NCBI GenBank assembly: GCA_036881885.1 | Contig: JBAJNL010000001.1 | Location: 1 to 64,000 of the forward strand | Reading direction: 5' to 3' | Origin: JBAJNL01 sp036881885 | GTDB lineage: Bacteria; Pseudomonadota; Alphaproteobacteria; Holosporales; Hepatobacteraceae | DNA: 64,000 nucleotides | In this document: positions 1-9,787 of the stretch, piece by piece | Position numbering within the stretch: position 1 is the first letter of the stretch | How the letters are laid out: each line of letters begins with the position of its first letter | Notes under the pieces: model-generated | Told to the model about the DNA's origin: nothing | The model's input: only the letters and a program-made list of their open reading frames with translations | The model's database searches: none | Translations under genes and position numbers: made by a program

Positions 1-1069
1 TGCCATTAAAGAAGTGAATCACGCCAAAGCCCGTACCCCTCAAGTGACTTGGCGTCACGTCAGCGACCAGAGACAAAGTGGTGTTTTGCATCACACCCAT
101 CTGAATGCCCCACAACACAACACATAAAAAGACACCCCACAACGTTGGGGTGGTGGCAAGACCGATGTTGCCTAACATTAAGACCGAAAGGCCAATCTGC
201 AGCATCTTTTTCTTACCAATGGCATCGGCCAAGCGGCCCAACGGAAATGCAAAAAAGGCCGTTGCAAGGCTTTGGCACACCATAATAAGGGGGGCATGGC
301 CGGGCTTCAGGCCGAAATTTTTGGCCACAATGATCAAAAACACAATACCAAAGTTACACAACATGATCATGAAACTGAGCAAAACCGTTTTCCAGAAGGT
401 TTTTGGCAGCAAGCGAAGGTCTTTTTGAATATCACTCCACTTAAAGCGCGCCTTTTTTGCACCAGGCGTTGTGGAGAGGGGCGAATCTTTGACAGCGCTC
501 ACAAGTAAAACAATGGCCAATGTGCTTGGAACCAGTGTGAGCCAGAAAAGGGTGCGATAGTCGTTGTGGCTCCAGCTCATAAACCACATTGCAAGAAAAG
601 CACCGGCTACCGAGCCTAAAACCGTGAGGCTGTTGCGCAGGCCAAAACAGGCGCCCCGGTTGTTAGGCGAGCTAAAATCACCCACAAGTGCATCGCGGGG
701 GCTTGCCTGAACACCATTGCCCAAGCGCTCGCAAGCGCGTGAGATCATGATGCCAACGGCCGATGAAGAAAGAGACAAGAACAGGCGACCCAAAAGACTC
801 AGGCCATAACCCACAATCAGCAAAGGCTTACGCTTTTTGATCGAATCACTTAAAACACCTGCTAAAATGCGTGAAAAAAATGATAATGCTTCAACGCCCC
901 CTTCAAGCAACCCAAGGGCGCTCATGCTGATGCCTAAAACATCCGTTAAGTAAAAGGGGCAAAAAATGACCAAAACGACAGAAGAGCTGTTTTTTAAAAA
1001 CGTGACAAATCCGATCATCCATATGTTAAAAGGCACAGAAAAATAAGCGCGCCAATTAAAAGATCTCAT
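1..1069 (-). CDS. MFS transporter (3' end outside window)
   Basis: Reading the minus strand from an ATG at 1069 gives an uninterrupted 356-codon frame that runs off the window start, so the C-terminus is missing. The translation is strongly hydrophobic with about ten visible transmembrane segments. It has a major-facilitator loop after the second helix (RILAGVLSDSIKKRKP, near residues 68-83) and a related loop in the second half (PLGRLADAIGKKKM). This duplicated layout is typical of MFS proton-coupled transporters of the inner membrane. The substrate cannot be told from sequence; drug or metabolite export are both possible. A MarR-type regulator starts 238 bases away in the opposite direction, a common regulator-transporter arrangement, so the two may be functionally linked, but I see no operator that proves it. 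Confidence 0.85.
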   Translation of the reverse strand, partial: MRSFNWRAYFSVPFNIWMIGFVTFLKNSSSVVLVIFCPFYLTDVLGISMSALGLLEGGVEALSFFSRILAGVLSDSIKKRKPLLIVGYGLSLLGRLFLSLSSSAVGIMISRACERLGNGVQASPRDALVGDFSSPNNRGACFGLRNSLTVLGSVAGAFLAMWFMSWSHNDYRTLFWLTLVPSTLAIVLLVSAVKDSPLSTTPGAKKARFKWSDIQKDLRLLPKTFWKTVLLSFMIMLCNFGIVFLIIVAKNFGLKPGHAPLIMVCQSLATAFFAFPLGRLADAIGKKKMLQIGLSVLMLGNIGLATTPTLWGVFLCVVLWGIQMGVMQNTTLSLVADVTPSHLRGTGFGVIHFFNG

Positions 1070-1306
1070 GTCTTGGTCCCGTCAGGGAAGAGGCTATTAG
1101 GATAAGATTCTATAGGGTGATAAAAAAAAAGGCAAGCCTCTTTCCTGACCTATTGTTTTTTTGTTATTAAGCTAAATTTAAGGCACTCTTTGCTATCCTT
1201 ATAAAGAAACAAGGGTTTATGTGGGGTGTTCACGGACAAAAGTGCATATTTTAGTATTGTCTAAAATAAGTATTTTATTGTTTGAGTCGTATAAGAAGGG
1301 TAAGGC

Positions 1307-1768
1307 ATGAAGAGTGTTTATCTTGAGTTAGTGATGCTTTTTGAAGGATTGCATCGTCTTTTTCTTGATGTGCTTAAAATAGAAATTGACAAGCTTTCTG
1401 TAAAAGATTTAAGTAATGTGCAGGCGGTTATTTTGTACAATATTGGCAACAGTCAGCTGACTGTTGGCGAGATCAGTAACCGCGGTTATTACCTGGGGTC
1501 GAACGTTTCTTATAACCTGAAGAAAATGATCGAAAGTGGTTATGTACTGCAAAAGCAATCTACAAATGACAAGCGTTCTGTCTATGTCTCTTTGTCGTCT
1601 AAAGGTAAGCAGGTTTATAAAAAGATAGATGATATGCTGCAGGCGCATGTCAAAAGTTTGCCCAATAACAATCTGGACGAAAAAGATTTAAAATTGCTTC
1701 TTGAAAAAAGCCGACGACTCGAGACCTTTTGGTCACATATGTTGCTGCACAGCATGCGCTCGTTCTAG
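1307..1768 (+). CDS. MarR-family winged-helix regulator (LdtR-like)
   Basis: The product has 153 residues, the usual size for a MarR regulator. A winged helix-turn-helix is visible at about residues 45-100: TVGEISNRGYYLGSNVSY forms the recognition region, followed by NLKKMIESGY and the charged wing QKQSTNDKRSV. The RGYYLGSNVSYNLKK stretch resembles alphaproteobacterial regulators of the LdtR type, which control cell-envelope remodelling; that comparison is from memory. The gene is visibly more AT-rich than its neighbours. It diverges from the MFS transporter at 1-1069, and the 237-base gap between them is AT-rich and probably holds both promoters. The start at 1307 has a purine-rich GAAGGGTAAGG sequence just upstream. 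The regulated genes are unknown. Confidence 0.8.
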   Translation: MKSVYLELVMLFEGLHRLFLDVLKIEIDKLSVKDLSNVQAVILYNIGNSQLTVGEISNRGYYLGSNVSYNLKKMIESGYVLQKQSTNDKRSVYVSLSSKGKQVYKKIDDMLQAHVKSLPNNNLDEKDLKLLLEKSRRLETFWSHMLLHSMRSF

Positions 1769-1855
1769 AGCACTTTTGGGTGCGCAAAGCTGGGCCCATT
1801 TTTTCAAAAAAAGATATTCTGTGTTTGATGCGCCGCGGTCTTCAAGATCAAGGGG

Positions 1856-2167
1856 TTAAAGGGCGTACTTGTCAAACAGCTCTTGCAGTTGATCCGGTGT
1901 TTTAGTTTCTGGCTCTTTTGTGGAAAGGGGTTTGAAGTAACCGCTGAGGCGCTCTTCAAGCGCGGGTTGCCTGTCTTTATAGCAGTCAGGCTTGCCGATG
2001 GTTGCATAGCAATAAAGGGGGGCTGCGTTGTGCAGCTTGTCTTTGGCTTCATTTGAATGATCTGTCCAAGCACTTGAAAGAATATCGCCTGCGTGCTCTG
2101 AACTTGTTTGACAGCCAGCAAGCACTAAAAGCATACCCATTGCAAGGTTCTTTTTGTCAAACACCAT
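1856..2167 (-). CDS. Small lipoprotein of unknown function
   Basis: The product has 103 residues. An N-terminal hydrophobic stretch (MGMLLVLAGC) ends in a good lipobox with Cys at about residue 19, so the mature protein should be lipidated by Lgt and probably sorted to the outer membrane. The mature part is polar and contains LYCYATIGKPDCYKD, a Cys-containing motif that recalls small lipoproteins found in other Alphaproteobacteria, though I cannot name the family. The C-terminus is charged and probably helical (PDQLQELFDKYAL). It lies between two plus-strand genes and is transcribed alone. Function is not predictable. Confidence 0.7.
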   Translation of the reverse strand: MVFDKKNLAMGMLLVLAGCQTSSEHAGDILSSAWTDHSNEAKDKLHNAAPLYCYATIGKPDCYKDRQPALEERLSGYFKPLSTKEPETKTPDQLQELFDKYAL

Positions 2168-2325
2168 TCAAGAAAGACACTGTGAGAAAGAATTGCCTTA
2201 TTGTATGTGTGAATGCTCAACAAATGCTTTAGGCGGCCGCTGAAAAGGGGTTTTGCGTGTCACATTGATTTTTTTCGCTGAATGTGTAAGAATGTCGGTG
2301 CAATTCCTTTAAAATAAATGATCGT

Positions 2326-3252
2326 ATGTTTTCGCGTTTGCTTTTTTTTGTGTGTTTTTTTGTGGGGTTTGCAGGCAAAGCTCACGCTGTTTTTGAAAGT
2401 AAGATTGCGTTTTTGGTGGGCACAACGCCTGTTTTTGAGCGCTCGCTTAAAGAGCGTATGCGTTTTGTGTTGCTGATGACAGGTGCGCCGACAGATGGTG
2501 CCAGTGTGAGCAAAGAGATGCGCGCTTCTGTGATTCGGGGCATGATTGATGAGATCTTGCAGTTAAAAGCTGCCAACGCCATTGGCATCAAGGTCACCGA
2601 TGCACAAGTGAAAACAGCGCTTCAAGGGCTTGCTAAAAACAACGGCATGACCTACGCACAGCTTAAAGACATGTTTGTGCAAAAAGACGTTCCCTTTAGC
2701 ATTTTGCAGCGCCAAATCAAAACGCAAATCGCCTGGACACAGTATATTCAACGCAAATACATACGTGATGTGGCCATTTTACCGGCTGATGTTAAAAAGC
2801 AGCGCCAGCGTCTTTTAAGACAAAAAGGCAAAACAGAGTATCGTGTGGCCGAGATTATTCTCTATAGCCCCAAAGCAGGTCGAGCCGCACTTGAGCCACG
2901 TTTGCGTGACATTATTATGTTGCTGCAACAAGGCTCGCCTTTTCCGGGGGTGGCGCGGCAGTTTTCTGAAGGCCCCACAGCCTCAAAAGGTGGTTATGTT
3001 GGCTGGATGCACACCGATGATCTTGAAGAGTCTGCGGTGAAAGCGCTTGATCTGATCTCACCCGGGATGATGACCATGCCGGTGCCGCTGTCGTCAGGTT
3101 ATGGACTTTATGTGCTGATCGAAAAGCGCCAAAACAATAAGATGCCCAAAAATGACATGATCTATGTTTCCTTGCAGCAGAATCGCTTTGAGCTAGCCGC
3201 ACGCAAAGAACTTGTTCAACTGCGCCAGAAAAGTGTGATTGAATACCGTTAA
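2326..3252 (+). CDS. SurA-like periplasmic chaperone / parvulin peptidyl-prolyl isomerase
   Basis: This 308-residue protein has a signal peptide (about residues 1-21, cleaved near GKAHA). A SurA N-terminal helical domain follows (about 35-165), with the family-like phrase MRASVIRGMIDEILQLKAA. A parvulin-type PPIase domain is at about 170-275 and contains FPGVARQFSEGPTASKGGYVGW, the usual core of rotamases that ends in G-G-x-x-G-W. The family helps outer-membrane proteins fold in the periplasm. At 308 residues it is shorter than enterobacterial SurA (about 430) and has only one parvulin domain, as is common in Alphaproteobacteria. In that class surA often precedes pdxA and ksgA; here glyA follows 33 bases downstream, so they could be co-transcribed. 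Confidence 0.85.
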   Translation: MFSRLLFFVCFFVGFAGKAHAVFESKIAFLVGTTPVFERSLKERMRFVLLMTGAPTDGASVSKEMRASVIRGMIDEILQLKAANAIGIKVTDAQVKTALQGLAKNNGMTYAQLKDMFVQKDVPFSILQRQIKTQIAWTQYIQRKYIRDVAILPADVKKQRQRLLRQKGKTEYRVAEIILYSPKAGRAALEPRLRDIIMLLQQGSPFPGVARQFSEGPTASKGGYVGWMHTDDLEESAVKALDLISPGMMTMPVPLSSGYGLYVLIEKRQNNKMPKNDMIYVSLQQNRFELAARKELVQLRQKSVIEYR

Positions 3253-3273
3253 CGTGTTACGGTGAAAACAAAA

Positions 3274-3278
3274 AGGAG
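3274..3278 (+). promoter_or_regulatory. Ribosome binding site that sets the glyA start
   Basis: AGGAG stands 7 bases before the ATG at 3286. An upstream in-frame GTG at 3262 has no comparable site and would add eight residues (MKTKRSRL) absent from typical SHMT, so 3286 is preferred. Confidence 0.7.
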
Positions 3279-3285
3279 CAGGCTT

Positions 3286-4593
3286 ATGTGTTCTATGCAA
3301 AAGGCGCACACAGCGCAGGCGTTAGGAGAAGAGGCAATGCGTCTTTCAATCCAAGATCCAGAAATTTTCTCGGCCATCAAACAAGAGCGCCGGCGTCAAG
3401 AAAACCATCTTGAACTTATCGCATCTGAAAACATTGTCTCAGAGGCTGTGTTGGAAGCACAAGGATCACTGCTGACAAACAAGTATGCCGAAGGCTATCC
3501 ATCAAGGCGCTATTATGGTGGCTGTGAAGCGGTTGACCAGGTAGAAGCCTGTGCGATTGATCGGGCGAAAAAGCTTTTTGGGTGTGGCTTTGCCAACGTG
3601 CAGCCGCATTCGGGCTCTTCGGCAAACTGTGCGGTCTTTTTGGCGCTTTTAAAGCCCGGCGATACGTTTATGGCGTTGTCCCTTAATGCGGGCGGGCATT
3701 TAACCCATGGGGCGCCGGTTAATTTTTCGGGCAAGTGGTTTCAGCCTGTTCCCTATGGTGTGGACCCAAAAACGCATCTGATCGATATGGATCACGTGCG
3801 CGATGTGGCGCGAAAACATCGGCCACGCCTGATTATTGCGGGCATTACCGCGTATCCGCGTTCTATTGATTTTAAGGCTTTTAAAGAGATTGCTGACGAA
3901 GTTGGCGCCTATCTTATGGTGGATATGGCGCACATTGCGGGTCTTGTGGCCACAGGCCTGCACGCTTCACCTTTTCCGCATGCGCACGTGGTGACCAGCA
4001 CAACACACAAAACCCTTCGTGGGCCCCGTGGTGGTCTTATTTTAAGTGATGATGCTGCCATTGCCAAAAAAATCAACACAGCTGTGTTTCCGGGCCTGCA
4101 GGGTGGGCCTTTAATGCACGTGATTGCAGCCAAAGCGGTGGCCTTTCAAGAAGCGCTTGCGCCTACCTTTAAAACGTATATCAAAGATGTTGTGCGCAAC
4201 GCCCAAACCCTGGCCCGTGTGCTGTGTGATGAGGGGCTTTCTTTGGTCACGGGCGGCACCGATAACCACATGTTGATTGCTGACCTTAGGGCCCTTGATA
4301 TTTCGGGCGCTGCGGCAGAAAAAGTGTTAGAGCATATTGGCCTGGTCTGTAATAAAAACACGGTGCCAGAAGAGACGCGCTCACCCTTTGAAACCTCGGG
4401 TATCCGTTTGGGCACACCGGCTTGCACCACCCGTGGTCTTCAAGAAGACGATTTTGCGCACATTGGCCGCTGGATCGCCATGGCGTTGAAAAGCCTTGCG
4501 CAGGGTGACGAAGGCGCCACGGTGGCCTCACTTAAAGAAAAGGTTGCAGCGATGGCCAAAAAGTATCCTCTTGCCTATCACATGAAGTATTGA
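3286..4593 (+). CDS. glyA: Serine hydroxymethyltransferase
   Basis: This 435-residue protein is the PLP enzyme that interconverts serine and glycine while charging tetrahydrofolate with a one-carbon unit, feeding purine, thymidylate and methionine synthesis in the cytosol. Family landmarks are all present: [11 protein letters not shown] near the N-terminus, [15 protein letters not shown], the cofactor region [17 protein letters not shown], and the PLP-binding lysine in [14 protein letters not shown] (K242 counted from the 3286 start). Length matches the family. The start at 3286 is chosen because of its Shine-Dalgarno sequence. It follows the SurA-like gene closely, and a VanX-like gene comes 44 bases later. 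Confidence 0.97.
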   Translation: MCSMQKAHTAQALGEEAMRLSIQDPEIFSAIKQERRRQENHLELIASENIVSEAVLEAQGSLLTNKYAEGYPSRRYYGGCEAVDQVEACAIDRAKKLFGCGFANVQPHSGSSANCAVFLALLKPGDTFMALSLNAGGHLTHGAPVNFSGKWFQPVPYGVDPKTHLIDMDHVRDVARKHRPRLIIAGITAYPRSIDFKAFKEIADEVGAYLMVDMAHIAGLVATGLHASPFPHAHVVTSTTHKTLRGPRGGLILSDDAAIAKKINTAVFPGLQGGPLMHVIAAKAVAFQEALAPTFKTYIKDVVRNAQTLARVLCDEGLSLVTGGTDNHMLIADLRALDISGAAAEKVLEHIGLVCNKNTVPEETRSPFETSGIRLGTPACTTRGLQEDDFAHIGRWIAMALKSLAQGDEGATVASLKEKVAAMAKKYPLAYHMKY

Positions 4594-4637
4594 TTATGAG
4601 GGCGCCTTTTTAAAGGGTACAAGAAGGGTCATCTTTC

Positions 4638-5360
4638 ATGCTTCATCAAACAACACAAAAACTGCCGCAGGGTTTTGTAGACGTTCAAAAGGTGATTCCC
4701 GACGCCTTGGTGGCTTTGAAATATGCCACGTCTTACAACTTTTTGGGGCGGCCGTTAAATGGCTATCGGTGCCAGCGTTCTTTGCTAACAGTTCAGGCGG
4801 CAGAGGCTCTTTTGAAGGCGGCGCAAACGTTTAAAAAGGCGGGGTTTGGTCTTGTATTGTACGATACTTACCGTCCTTTAAAAGCGGTGCGTGATCTTGT
4901 GGCGTGGGGGGGTGAAAACGTGGTGTTTGCCAAAGAAAAAGCGCTCAAGGCTTTGTACTACCCAACCTTTGAAAAGAAAGAGCTGTTTTTGAAAGGGTAT
5001 ATTTCAGATCAGTCAGCCCATGCGCGGGGCAGTACCGTTGATTTAACGCTGATTGACTTAAAGCGCGCGCCTTTATTTGATCCTTGTCAGGGGGTGGTCA
5101 AAACACACACGCTGTCTGATGGCCGCGCTTTGCAGGTGATTGATGATGGTACGTTGGATATGGGTGGGCATTTTGATCTGTTCGACCCCTCAGCGCATCA
5201 GGGATCAGCGCTTGTGTCACCCGCAGCACAGAAAAACCGTGCTTATCTGCTAGATGTGATGCGTTCTTGCGGCTTTCAGCCCATTCAAACCGAATGGTGG
5301 CATTTCACGCTAGAAAACGAGCCTTTCAAAGAGCGATCGTTTGATTTTGATGTGGCCTAA
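4638..5360 (+). CDS. D-alanyl-D-alanine dipeptidase (VanX/DdpX family)
   Basis: The product has 240 residues, close to VanX and DdpX. The zinc site is recognisable: H128 and D135 in SAHARGSTVDLTL, and H222 in the C-terminal EWWHF motif, where E219 is the catalytic base. R79 in YDTYRP corresponds to the conserved transition-state arginine. The enzyme hydrolyses free D-Ala-D-Ala. No signal peptide is seen, so it should be cytoplasmic and may recycle peptidoglycan dipeptide rather than confer vancomycin resistance; there is no VanA/VanH partner. Its last codons overlap the 3' end of murC by 4 bases on the opposite strand. A D,D-carboxypeptidase (25739-26935) and an M23 peptidase (10108-10899) elsewhere suggest that peptidoglycan turnover is retained. 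Confidence 0.9.
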   Translation: MLHQTTQKLPQGFVDVQKVIPDALVALKYATSYNFLGRPLNGYRCQRSLLTVQAAEALLKAAQTFKKAGFGLVLYDTYRPLKAVRDLVAWGGENVVFAKEKALKALYYPTFEKKELFLKGYISDQSAHARGSTVDLTLIDLKRAPLFDPCQGVVKTHTLSDGRALQVIDDGTLDMGGHFDLFDPSAHQGSALVSPAAQKNRAYLLDVMRSCGFQPIQTEWWHFTLENEPFKERSFDFDVA

Positions 5361-6811
5361 TGTTTGGGCGCCTGTGCAAGGTTGCCGGCAGTGCTTGTCT
5401 GGTTTGCAGAGGTGGGCAGCATGTGGGCCAGCTGTGTGATTTTGCCAGCACCCATGCAAATGACAAGATCATCTTTGCGCAGGTGTTTGTGCAAATAATC
5501 AGCAACGTCGTCAAATGTGTTGACCGAAAGGCTTTTGGTGCCTTTGTTGGTAATTTCTTCTGTCAAAAGGGGCGATGACACGCCCTGAATGGGTGATTCG
5601 CCTGCGCTGTAGACAGGCACTGTGATCACACAATCTGCCACCTTAAGGGCGTCAGCAAAATCTTCAAAAAGGTCTTGAAGGCGTGTGTAACGATGTGGCT
5701 CACACACAGCAAAAAGGCGCCCGCGACAAAGCTGCTTGGCCGTCTCTAATGTGGCCTCAATTTCTGTGGGGTGGTGCGCATAGTCATCAATAATACGCAC
5801 GCTGTTCAGCGTTCCTGTGGTTTGAAAGCGTCTTTTAACACCTCTAAAGTCTTGAAAGGCATAACGAATGGTTTCTTCGTTAAGGCCTAGCTGAAAGGCA
5901 ATCGTAAGGGCCGCGCCTGCATTTAAAACGTTGTGGTGCCCGTGTAACGACAAAAGCAAGTCCTTTAAGCAGCTGCCATCAGGCATAAAGGCATCAAAGG
6001 CAAAGCCTTCAGATCTTGGTTTGATGTTTGTAAGGCGTACCTGGGCTTTGGGTGACGTGCCATACGTTAAAAGAGGGGTCTTAAGGTGCGGCATCAGCTC
6101 TTGCACCAGGGGGTTATCAAGACAAGCGATGCCGGTGCCATCTTTTGTCAGGTTATCAAAAAACACCTCAAACGATCGCAGCAGCTCTTTTTTTGTTTTA
6201 TAAAACGCCATGTGTTCTTGATCAATATTGGTGACCACCCCAATAAAGGGGTGCGCGTTTTGATGCGAGCCATCAGATTCATCCATCTCGGCCACCAAAA
6301 ACTTGCCTTTGCCCAAATAGACGTTGCTTTGATAATCCTGCATCAGGCCCCCTGTTAAGATGAGGGGGTCAGCATTGGCTGCAATAAGCAGCTTGCCCGT
6401 TAACGAGGTGGTGGTTGTTTTGCCGTGGCTTCCGGTGATGGCAATGGTGGGTTTGTGCTGGGTCATCAACCCCAGCAGCTGGCCACGTTTTAAGATGGTT
6501 CGGTTTTGCTGTCTTGCAAAGGTCAGTTCAACGTTTCTGGCTTGAATGGCAGAGGAGACAATGATGGTTTGGGCCTGGCCTATATTGCGGGCGGCGTGTT
6601 TGTGAAAAACAGGAATACCGGCACGTTTTAACGTTTCAATCGTGGGTGAATGCGAAAGGTCACTTCCCTGAACTTTGTAGCCATTTTGCTGCAAGGCAAG
6701 CGCCAGCGCGCTCATGCCCACACCACCAATGCCGATAAAATGCAGCGTACCTAATGTTTTTGGTGTGTCAGGCAAAAGATAGTGGCTATCGTCAGAGCTG
6801 ACTTGGGTCAT
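5357..6811 (-). CDS. murC: UDP-N-acetylmuramate--L-alanine ligase
   Basis: At 484 residues this matches MurC, the cytoplasmic ATP-dependent ligase that adds L-Ala to UDP-MurNAc. The N-terminal nucleotide-binding segment FIGIGGVGMSALALAL and the nearby QGSD are typical. The central ATPase P-loop is ITGSHGKTTTTSLTGKLL, followed by the conserved EMDESDGS and TNIDQEHM. The C-terminal domain has IDDYAHHPTEIEATL and FEPHRYTR-like CEPHRYTRL. The gene stands alone here rather than inside a mur/fts (dcw) cluster, so that cluster may be rearranged in this genome. It converges with the VanX-like gene and diverges from flgK. Confidence 0.97.
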   Translation of the reverse strand: MTQVSSDDSHYLLPDTPKTLGTLHFIGIGGVGMSALALALQQNGYKVQGSDLSHSPTIETLKRAGIPVFHKHAARNIGQAQTIIVSSAIQARNVELTFARQQNRTILKRGQLLGLMTQHKPTIAITGSHGKTTTTSLTGKLLIAANADPLILTGGLMQDYQSNVYLGKGKFLVAEMDESDGSHQNAHPFIGVVTNIDQEHMAFYKTKKELLRSFEVFFDNLTKDGTGIACLDNPLVQELMPHLKTPLLTYGTSPKAQVRLTNIKPRSEGFAFDAFMPDGSCLKDLLLSLHGHHNVLNAGAALTIAFQLGLNEETIRYAFQDFRGVKRRFQTTGTLNSVRIIDDYAHHPTEIEATLETAKQLCRGRLFAVCEPHRYTRLQDLFEDFADALKVADCVITVPVYSAGESPIQGVSSPLLTEEITNKGTKSLSVNTFDDVADYLHKHLRKDDLVICMGAGKITQLAHMLPTSANQTSTAGNLAQAPKH

Positions 6812-6950
6812 AAAAGATGTATTCCGATGAAAGAGATTTCCAGGTTATTAAGCATAACAAATATTAGGTTATTTTATAAATAACATTTTCAATCATTGGC
6901 ATTTTTTTTGCTGATGCGCAGGGTACAAGGTAAAAAAAAGGACACGAAGC

Positions 6951-8762
6951 GTGGCATCAGGTTTAGAAGGCATCCTTGCAAGTGCATACAGATCTGGAAA
7001 TCGATCTTATCAAAATACGGCTCAAAATGATGTGAATGCCGAAAACCCAGATTACTCAAAAGTCAGAAGTACGCAGCAGACAGTTTATATGAGCGATCAG
7101 CTAGTGGGTGTTAAAACGGGCAAAACGATTCGCTGCACCGATCCGATTTTGCGCAATAACTTGGCATCGGTGAAAACGCAGCTTGAGACACTGCGCGTGA
7201 CCTCGAACACTTACAACATGTTGCAAGGTTTGATGGGGCAAGTGGGCAGCGAGTCCGAAACACTGTCAGGGCTGATCGGTGACTTTTTTACCTTGCTTGA
7301 TACACCCAGCGTGCAAGAAAGTGTGGTCTTTTTAAACGATCTTACGGCTAAAGCAGACGCGGTGGCCAAAAGCTTTCGCAAGTTGTCCAAAACTGTACAG
7401 CAGCTGCGGGCAGATGCCGATCAACAAATTTTTTTAAGTCTTCGAAGAGTCGAAGAGCTGTTGCAAGAATACGACGATGTGAACAAAAGCATCACAAAAG
7501 TATCGCAAGACTCAGCGCGCTTGCATGCAGTAGAAGACAGAAAAGATGCGATTTTGCTCGAGCTTTCAACCTATCTTGAAGTCCATCAAACCGTTGATGT
7601 GACGGCACAAGGCAGTGATTCCAACATGCATTATTTATGGGGGCCAGATGGTATTGCCCTTGTGACCAAAAAGGGTGCGAATACCTTGACGTTTCAGCCA
7701 ACACAGGCCATTAATGCCACCCAAACGCGCGAGAATGGGCAGTTGTCACCCGTAACACTGCATTTTGATGCGCTGTCTATTGATATCACAGACAATCTTG
7801 TGGAAGGCCAGCTGGGCGGCCTTTTGGCCATGCGTGACCATGATTTGCCTGACATTCAAGCGGTTTTGGATCGCGGGGCCTCTTGTTTTGCGGACTATCT
7901 GAACCAGGTGCACAATCAAGGTACGTCGTACGAGCTGGTGAATGAACTAGAGAGCGGGCGCAATCTTGATCAGAACATGGATTTTGCAAACAAAGAGGGC
8001 GTTTTGCGTGTGGCCATTCTGGATGCACAAGGCGTTGTGGTGGATAAACAAGATATCTTACTGCAGGTTGCGAATACATTGCCGCTTATTTTGGCCGACA
8101 TGCAGCAGCTTGACGGCGTTACGCCTTATTGGAAAGGTGACAAGCTTTGCATCAGCGTTGCGAACAGTGCCGACGGCGACAAGCGCGGCATTGCTTTGTG
8201 TGGCTTAACCGAAGATGCCAAAGAGGCTTTGGCCTCGTTGGGCCTGAATGATCTGTTTTGGGGCAATGAAACCTATACGCCGTTTGCCGATGAGGTGCCG
8301 GTAGGGTTTGCTGAAAACATCACGCTGAATCCGCGCATTTTGAACAATCCACAAACCTTTGCCCATGCAAAGTTGAATGACCAACAGCATCTGTCGATTG
8401 ATGAAACGGGTACGCAAAAGTCTGATAATCGTCTGTTAGAGGCGCTTTCTGAGACACAAAATGATAACTGGACTTTTAAAGCTGCGGGCTTTTGGCAAGA
8501 AAAAGTGATGCGGCCGTTTGATTTTGGCAGGCAGTTTATGACAGATGTGGCGCAAAAGTCTGGTGTGGCCACGCGTCAGTTTCAAGCTGCCGAAAGCGGA
8601 AAAAACATTATCGATGAGGCATTCTTTAAGGTGAAAGGCGTTGATGAAACCGAAAACCGTCTTGAGCAAATGAAGTGGTCAAACTATCTGCAAAACATCA
8701 TGACGTTAATGGGCATTAGTCAGAAACTTGATCGCACTCTTTTGGATATTTTAAGGTACTAA
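6951..8762 (+). CDS. flgK: Flagellar hook-associated protein FlgK (HAP1)
   Basis: This 603-residue protein begins at GTG 6951 with AAAGGA about 9 bases upstream. The N-terminal rod-type segment (GLEGILASAYRSGNRSY, then NAENPDYSKVR) and the C-terminal helix (RLEQMKWSNYLQNIMTLM, ILRY end) match the coiled-coil ends of FlgK. These pack in the hook-filament junction outside the cell. The middle is variable and contains the family-like DHDLPDIQAVLDRGASCFADYLNQ. The N-terminus is less canonical than in well-studied species (the usual NTAxxG-type motif is altered). flgL starts 12 bases after the stop, so the two form an operon. Other flagellar genes in the window are at 57773-61230. Confidence 0.9.
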   Translation: MASGLEGILASAYRSGNRSYQNTAQNDVNAENPDYSKVRSTQQTVYMSDQLVGVKTGKTIRCTDPILRNNLASVKTQLETLRVTSNTYNMLQGLMGQVGSESETLSGLIGDFFTLLDTPSVQESVVFLNDLTAKADAVAKSFRKLSKTVQQLRADADQQIFLSLRRVEELLQEYDDVNKSITKVSQDSARLHAVEDRKDAILLELSTYLEVHQTVDVTAQGSDSNMHYLWGPDGIALVTKKGANTLTFQPTQAINATQTRENGQLSPVTLHFDALSIDITDNLVEGQLGGLLAMRDHDLPDIQAVLDRGASCFADYLNQVHNQGTSYELVNELESGRNLDQNMDFANKEGVLRVAILDAQGVVVDKQDILLQVANTLPLILADMQQLDGVTPYWKGDKLCISVANSADGDKRGIALCGLTEDAKEALASLGLNDLFWGNETYTPFADEVPVGFAENITLNPRILNNPQTFAHAKLNDQQHLSIDETGTQKSDNRLLEALSETQNDNWTFKAAGFWQEKVMRPFDFGRQFMTDVAQKSGVATRQFQAAESGKNIIDEAFFKVKGVDETENRLEQMKWSNYLQNIMTLMGISQKLDRTLLDILRY

Positions 8763-8774
8763 GGTCAAAACACG

Positions 8775-9746
8775 ATGAGTATTAGCACAACGATTCTTTT
8801 GGGGGGCGGACCCGAGCTTGCGAAGCGTGGCTTAAAGCAGCTGAGAGACAATGTAGCGCGTACCGGCACGCAAAATGTCAGTGGGCAAAAAACGTTCGAA
8901 TTCAAAGATATGGGCTCACGCACCTGGCAGCTTTTGGGCGCCACATCGCAAAAAAGCACGGCCGATCGCATGAATTTGTTTTGTGAGCAAAATATTCCTG
9001 TTTTAGAACGTTATAACGACTTGCTTGAGCAAATGAATCAAGAGCTGATTGCACAAGCACATGCCGTCATTACCTGTGCCAACACGCAAAATATGTATGA
9101 CCTTTTAGGGCCCATGCAAGATGATGTCAGAAGCCGTGTGGCCGTGATTGTTGATTTGCTGAACACCTTTGACAACTCAAGTGGCTATTTGTTTAGTGGC
9201 GCGCAAAGCGACCAAGCGGCGATCAACGATCAATTGATTCCCGATTTGTGCCAAGAGGGCGGGCCCAATCTGACGCAAGGTGAGATTGCTGACTACTTTC
9301 TGAATGGCCAAACGCCCAATGTGCAGTTGCCGCTTACTTTGATGTTTGAATCTAAGTTCTCGCTTGATTTTCCCCTTGCGGCCAATGATATGCAAGACAT
9401 CTTTCAGGCGTTTAAAGATCTGCTTGAGCTAACCCCAGAGACAGCAAGGGACGGCATTACGGCCTTTCAAGCGGCGTTTGATCCGGCATTGGCGCGTATT
9501 GAAAACGCCATTTTAAAGACGTCAGATTTGCTGAATGCCTTTCAGGGTAAAGAAAGCGCAGCACAAGATGTGCAAAACAAAACGCAGGATGAAATCGATC
9601 TTTTGGTGGATGTTGAACCCGTTGATAGCTCGCTTGATTTCTATAACGCCAGTAAAGCGCTTGAGACGTATCTGCAGTTCTTAATCTTTCTGAACGCTGG
9701 CAGTCAAAAACTGCGCGAGATGACCGAAGCGGCCATGATGCTTTAA
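8775..9746 (+). CDS. flgL: Flagellar hook-filament junction protein FlgL (HAP3)
   Basis: The product has 323 residues, normal for FlgL. It belongs to the flagellin/HAP3 fold: an N-terminal helix with ARTGTQNVSGQKTFEFKD and a C-terminal helix (YNASKALETYLQFLIFLNAG). The central phrase NTFDNSSGYLFSGAQSDQ closely resembles the FlgL motif in which the domain turns around a FSG sequence. The protein joins HAP1 to the flagellin filament. It directly follows flgK by 12 bases, the standard gene order. No terminator is obvious after the stop; repeat elements begin within 50 bases. Confidence 0.88.
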   Translation: MSISTTILLGGGPELAKRGLKQLRDNVARTGTQNVSGQKTFEFKDMGSRTWQLLGATSQKSTADRMNLFCEQNIPVLERYNDLLEQMNQELIAQAHAVITCANTQNMYDLLGPMQDDVRSRVAVIVDLLNTFDNSSGYLFSGAQSDQAAINDQLIPDLCQEGGPNLTQGEIADYFLNGQTPNVQLPLTLMFESKFSLDFPLAANDMQDIFQAFKDLLELTPETARDGITAFQAAFDPALARIENAILKTSDLLNAFQGKESAAQDVQNKTQDEIDLLVDVEPVDSSLDFYNASKALETYLQFLIFLNAGSQKLREMTEAAMML

Positions 9747-9787
9747 CGTCCTAGTGCTGGCATGTCCCTAAACGTTATTGTTTTTTT

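Noticed and set aside
4638..5360. Vancomycin-resistance role for the VanX-like gene
   Set aside because: There is no VanH or ligase partner, and Gram-negative bacteria use DdpX-type enzymes for D-Ala-D-Ala turnover.
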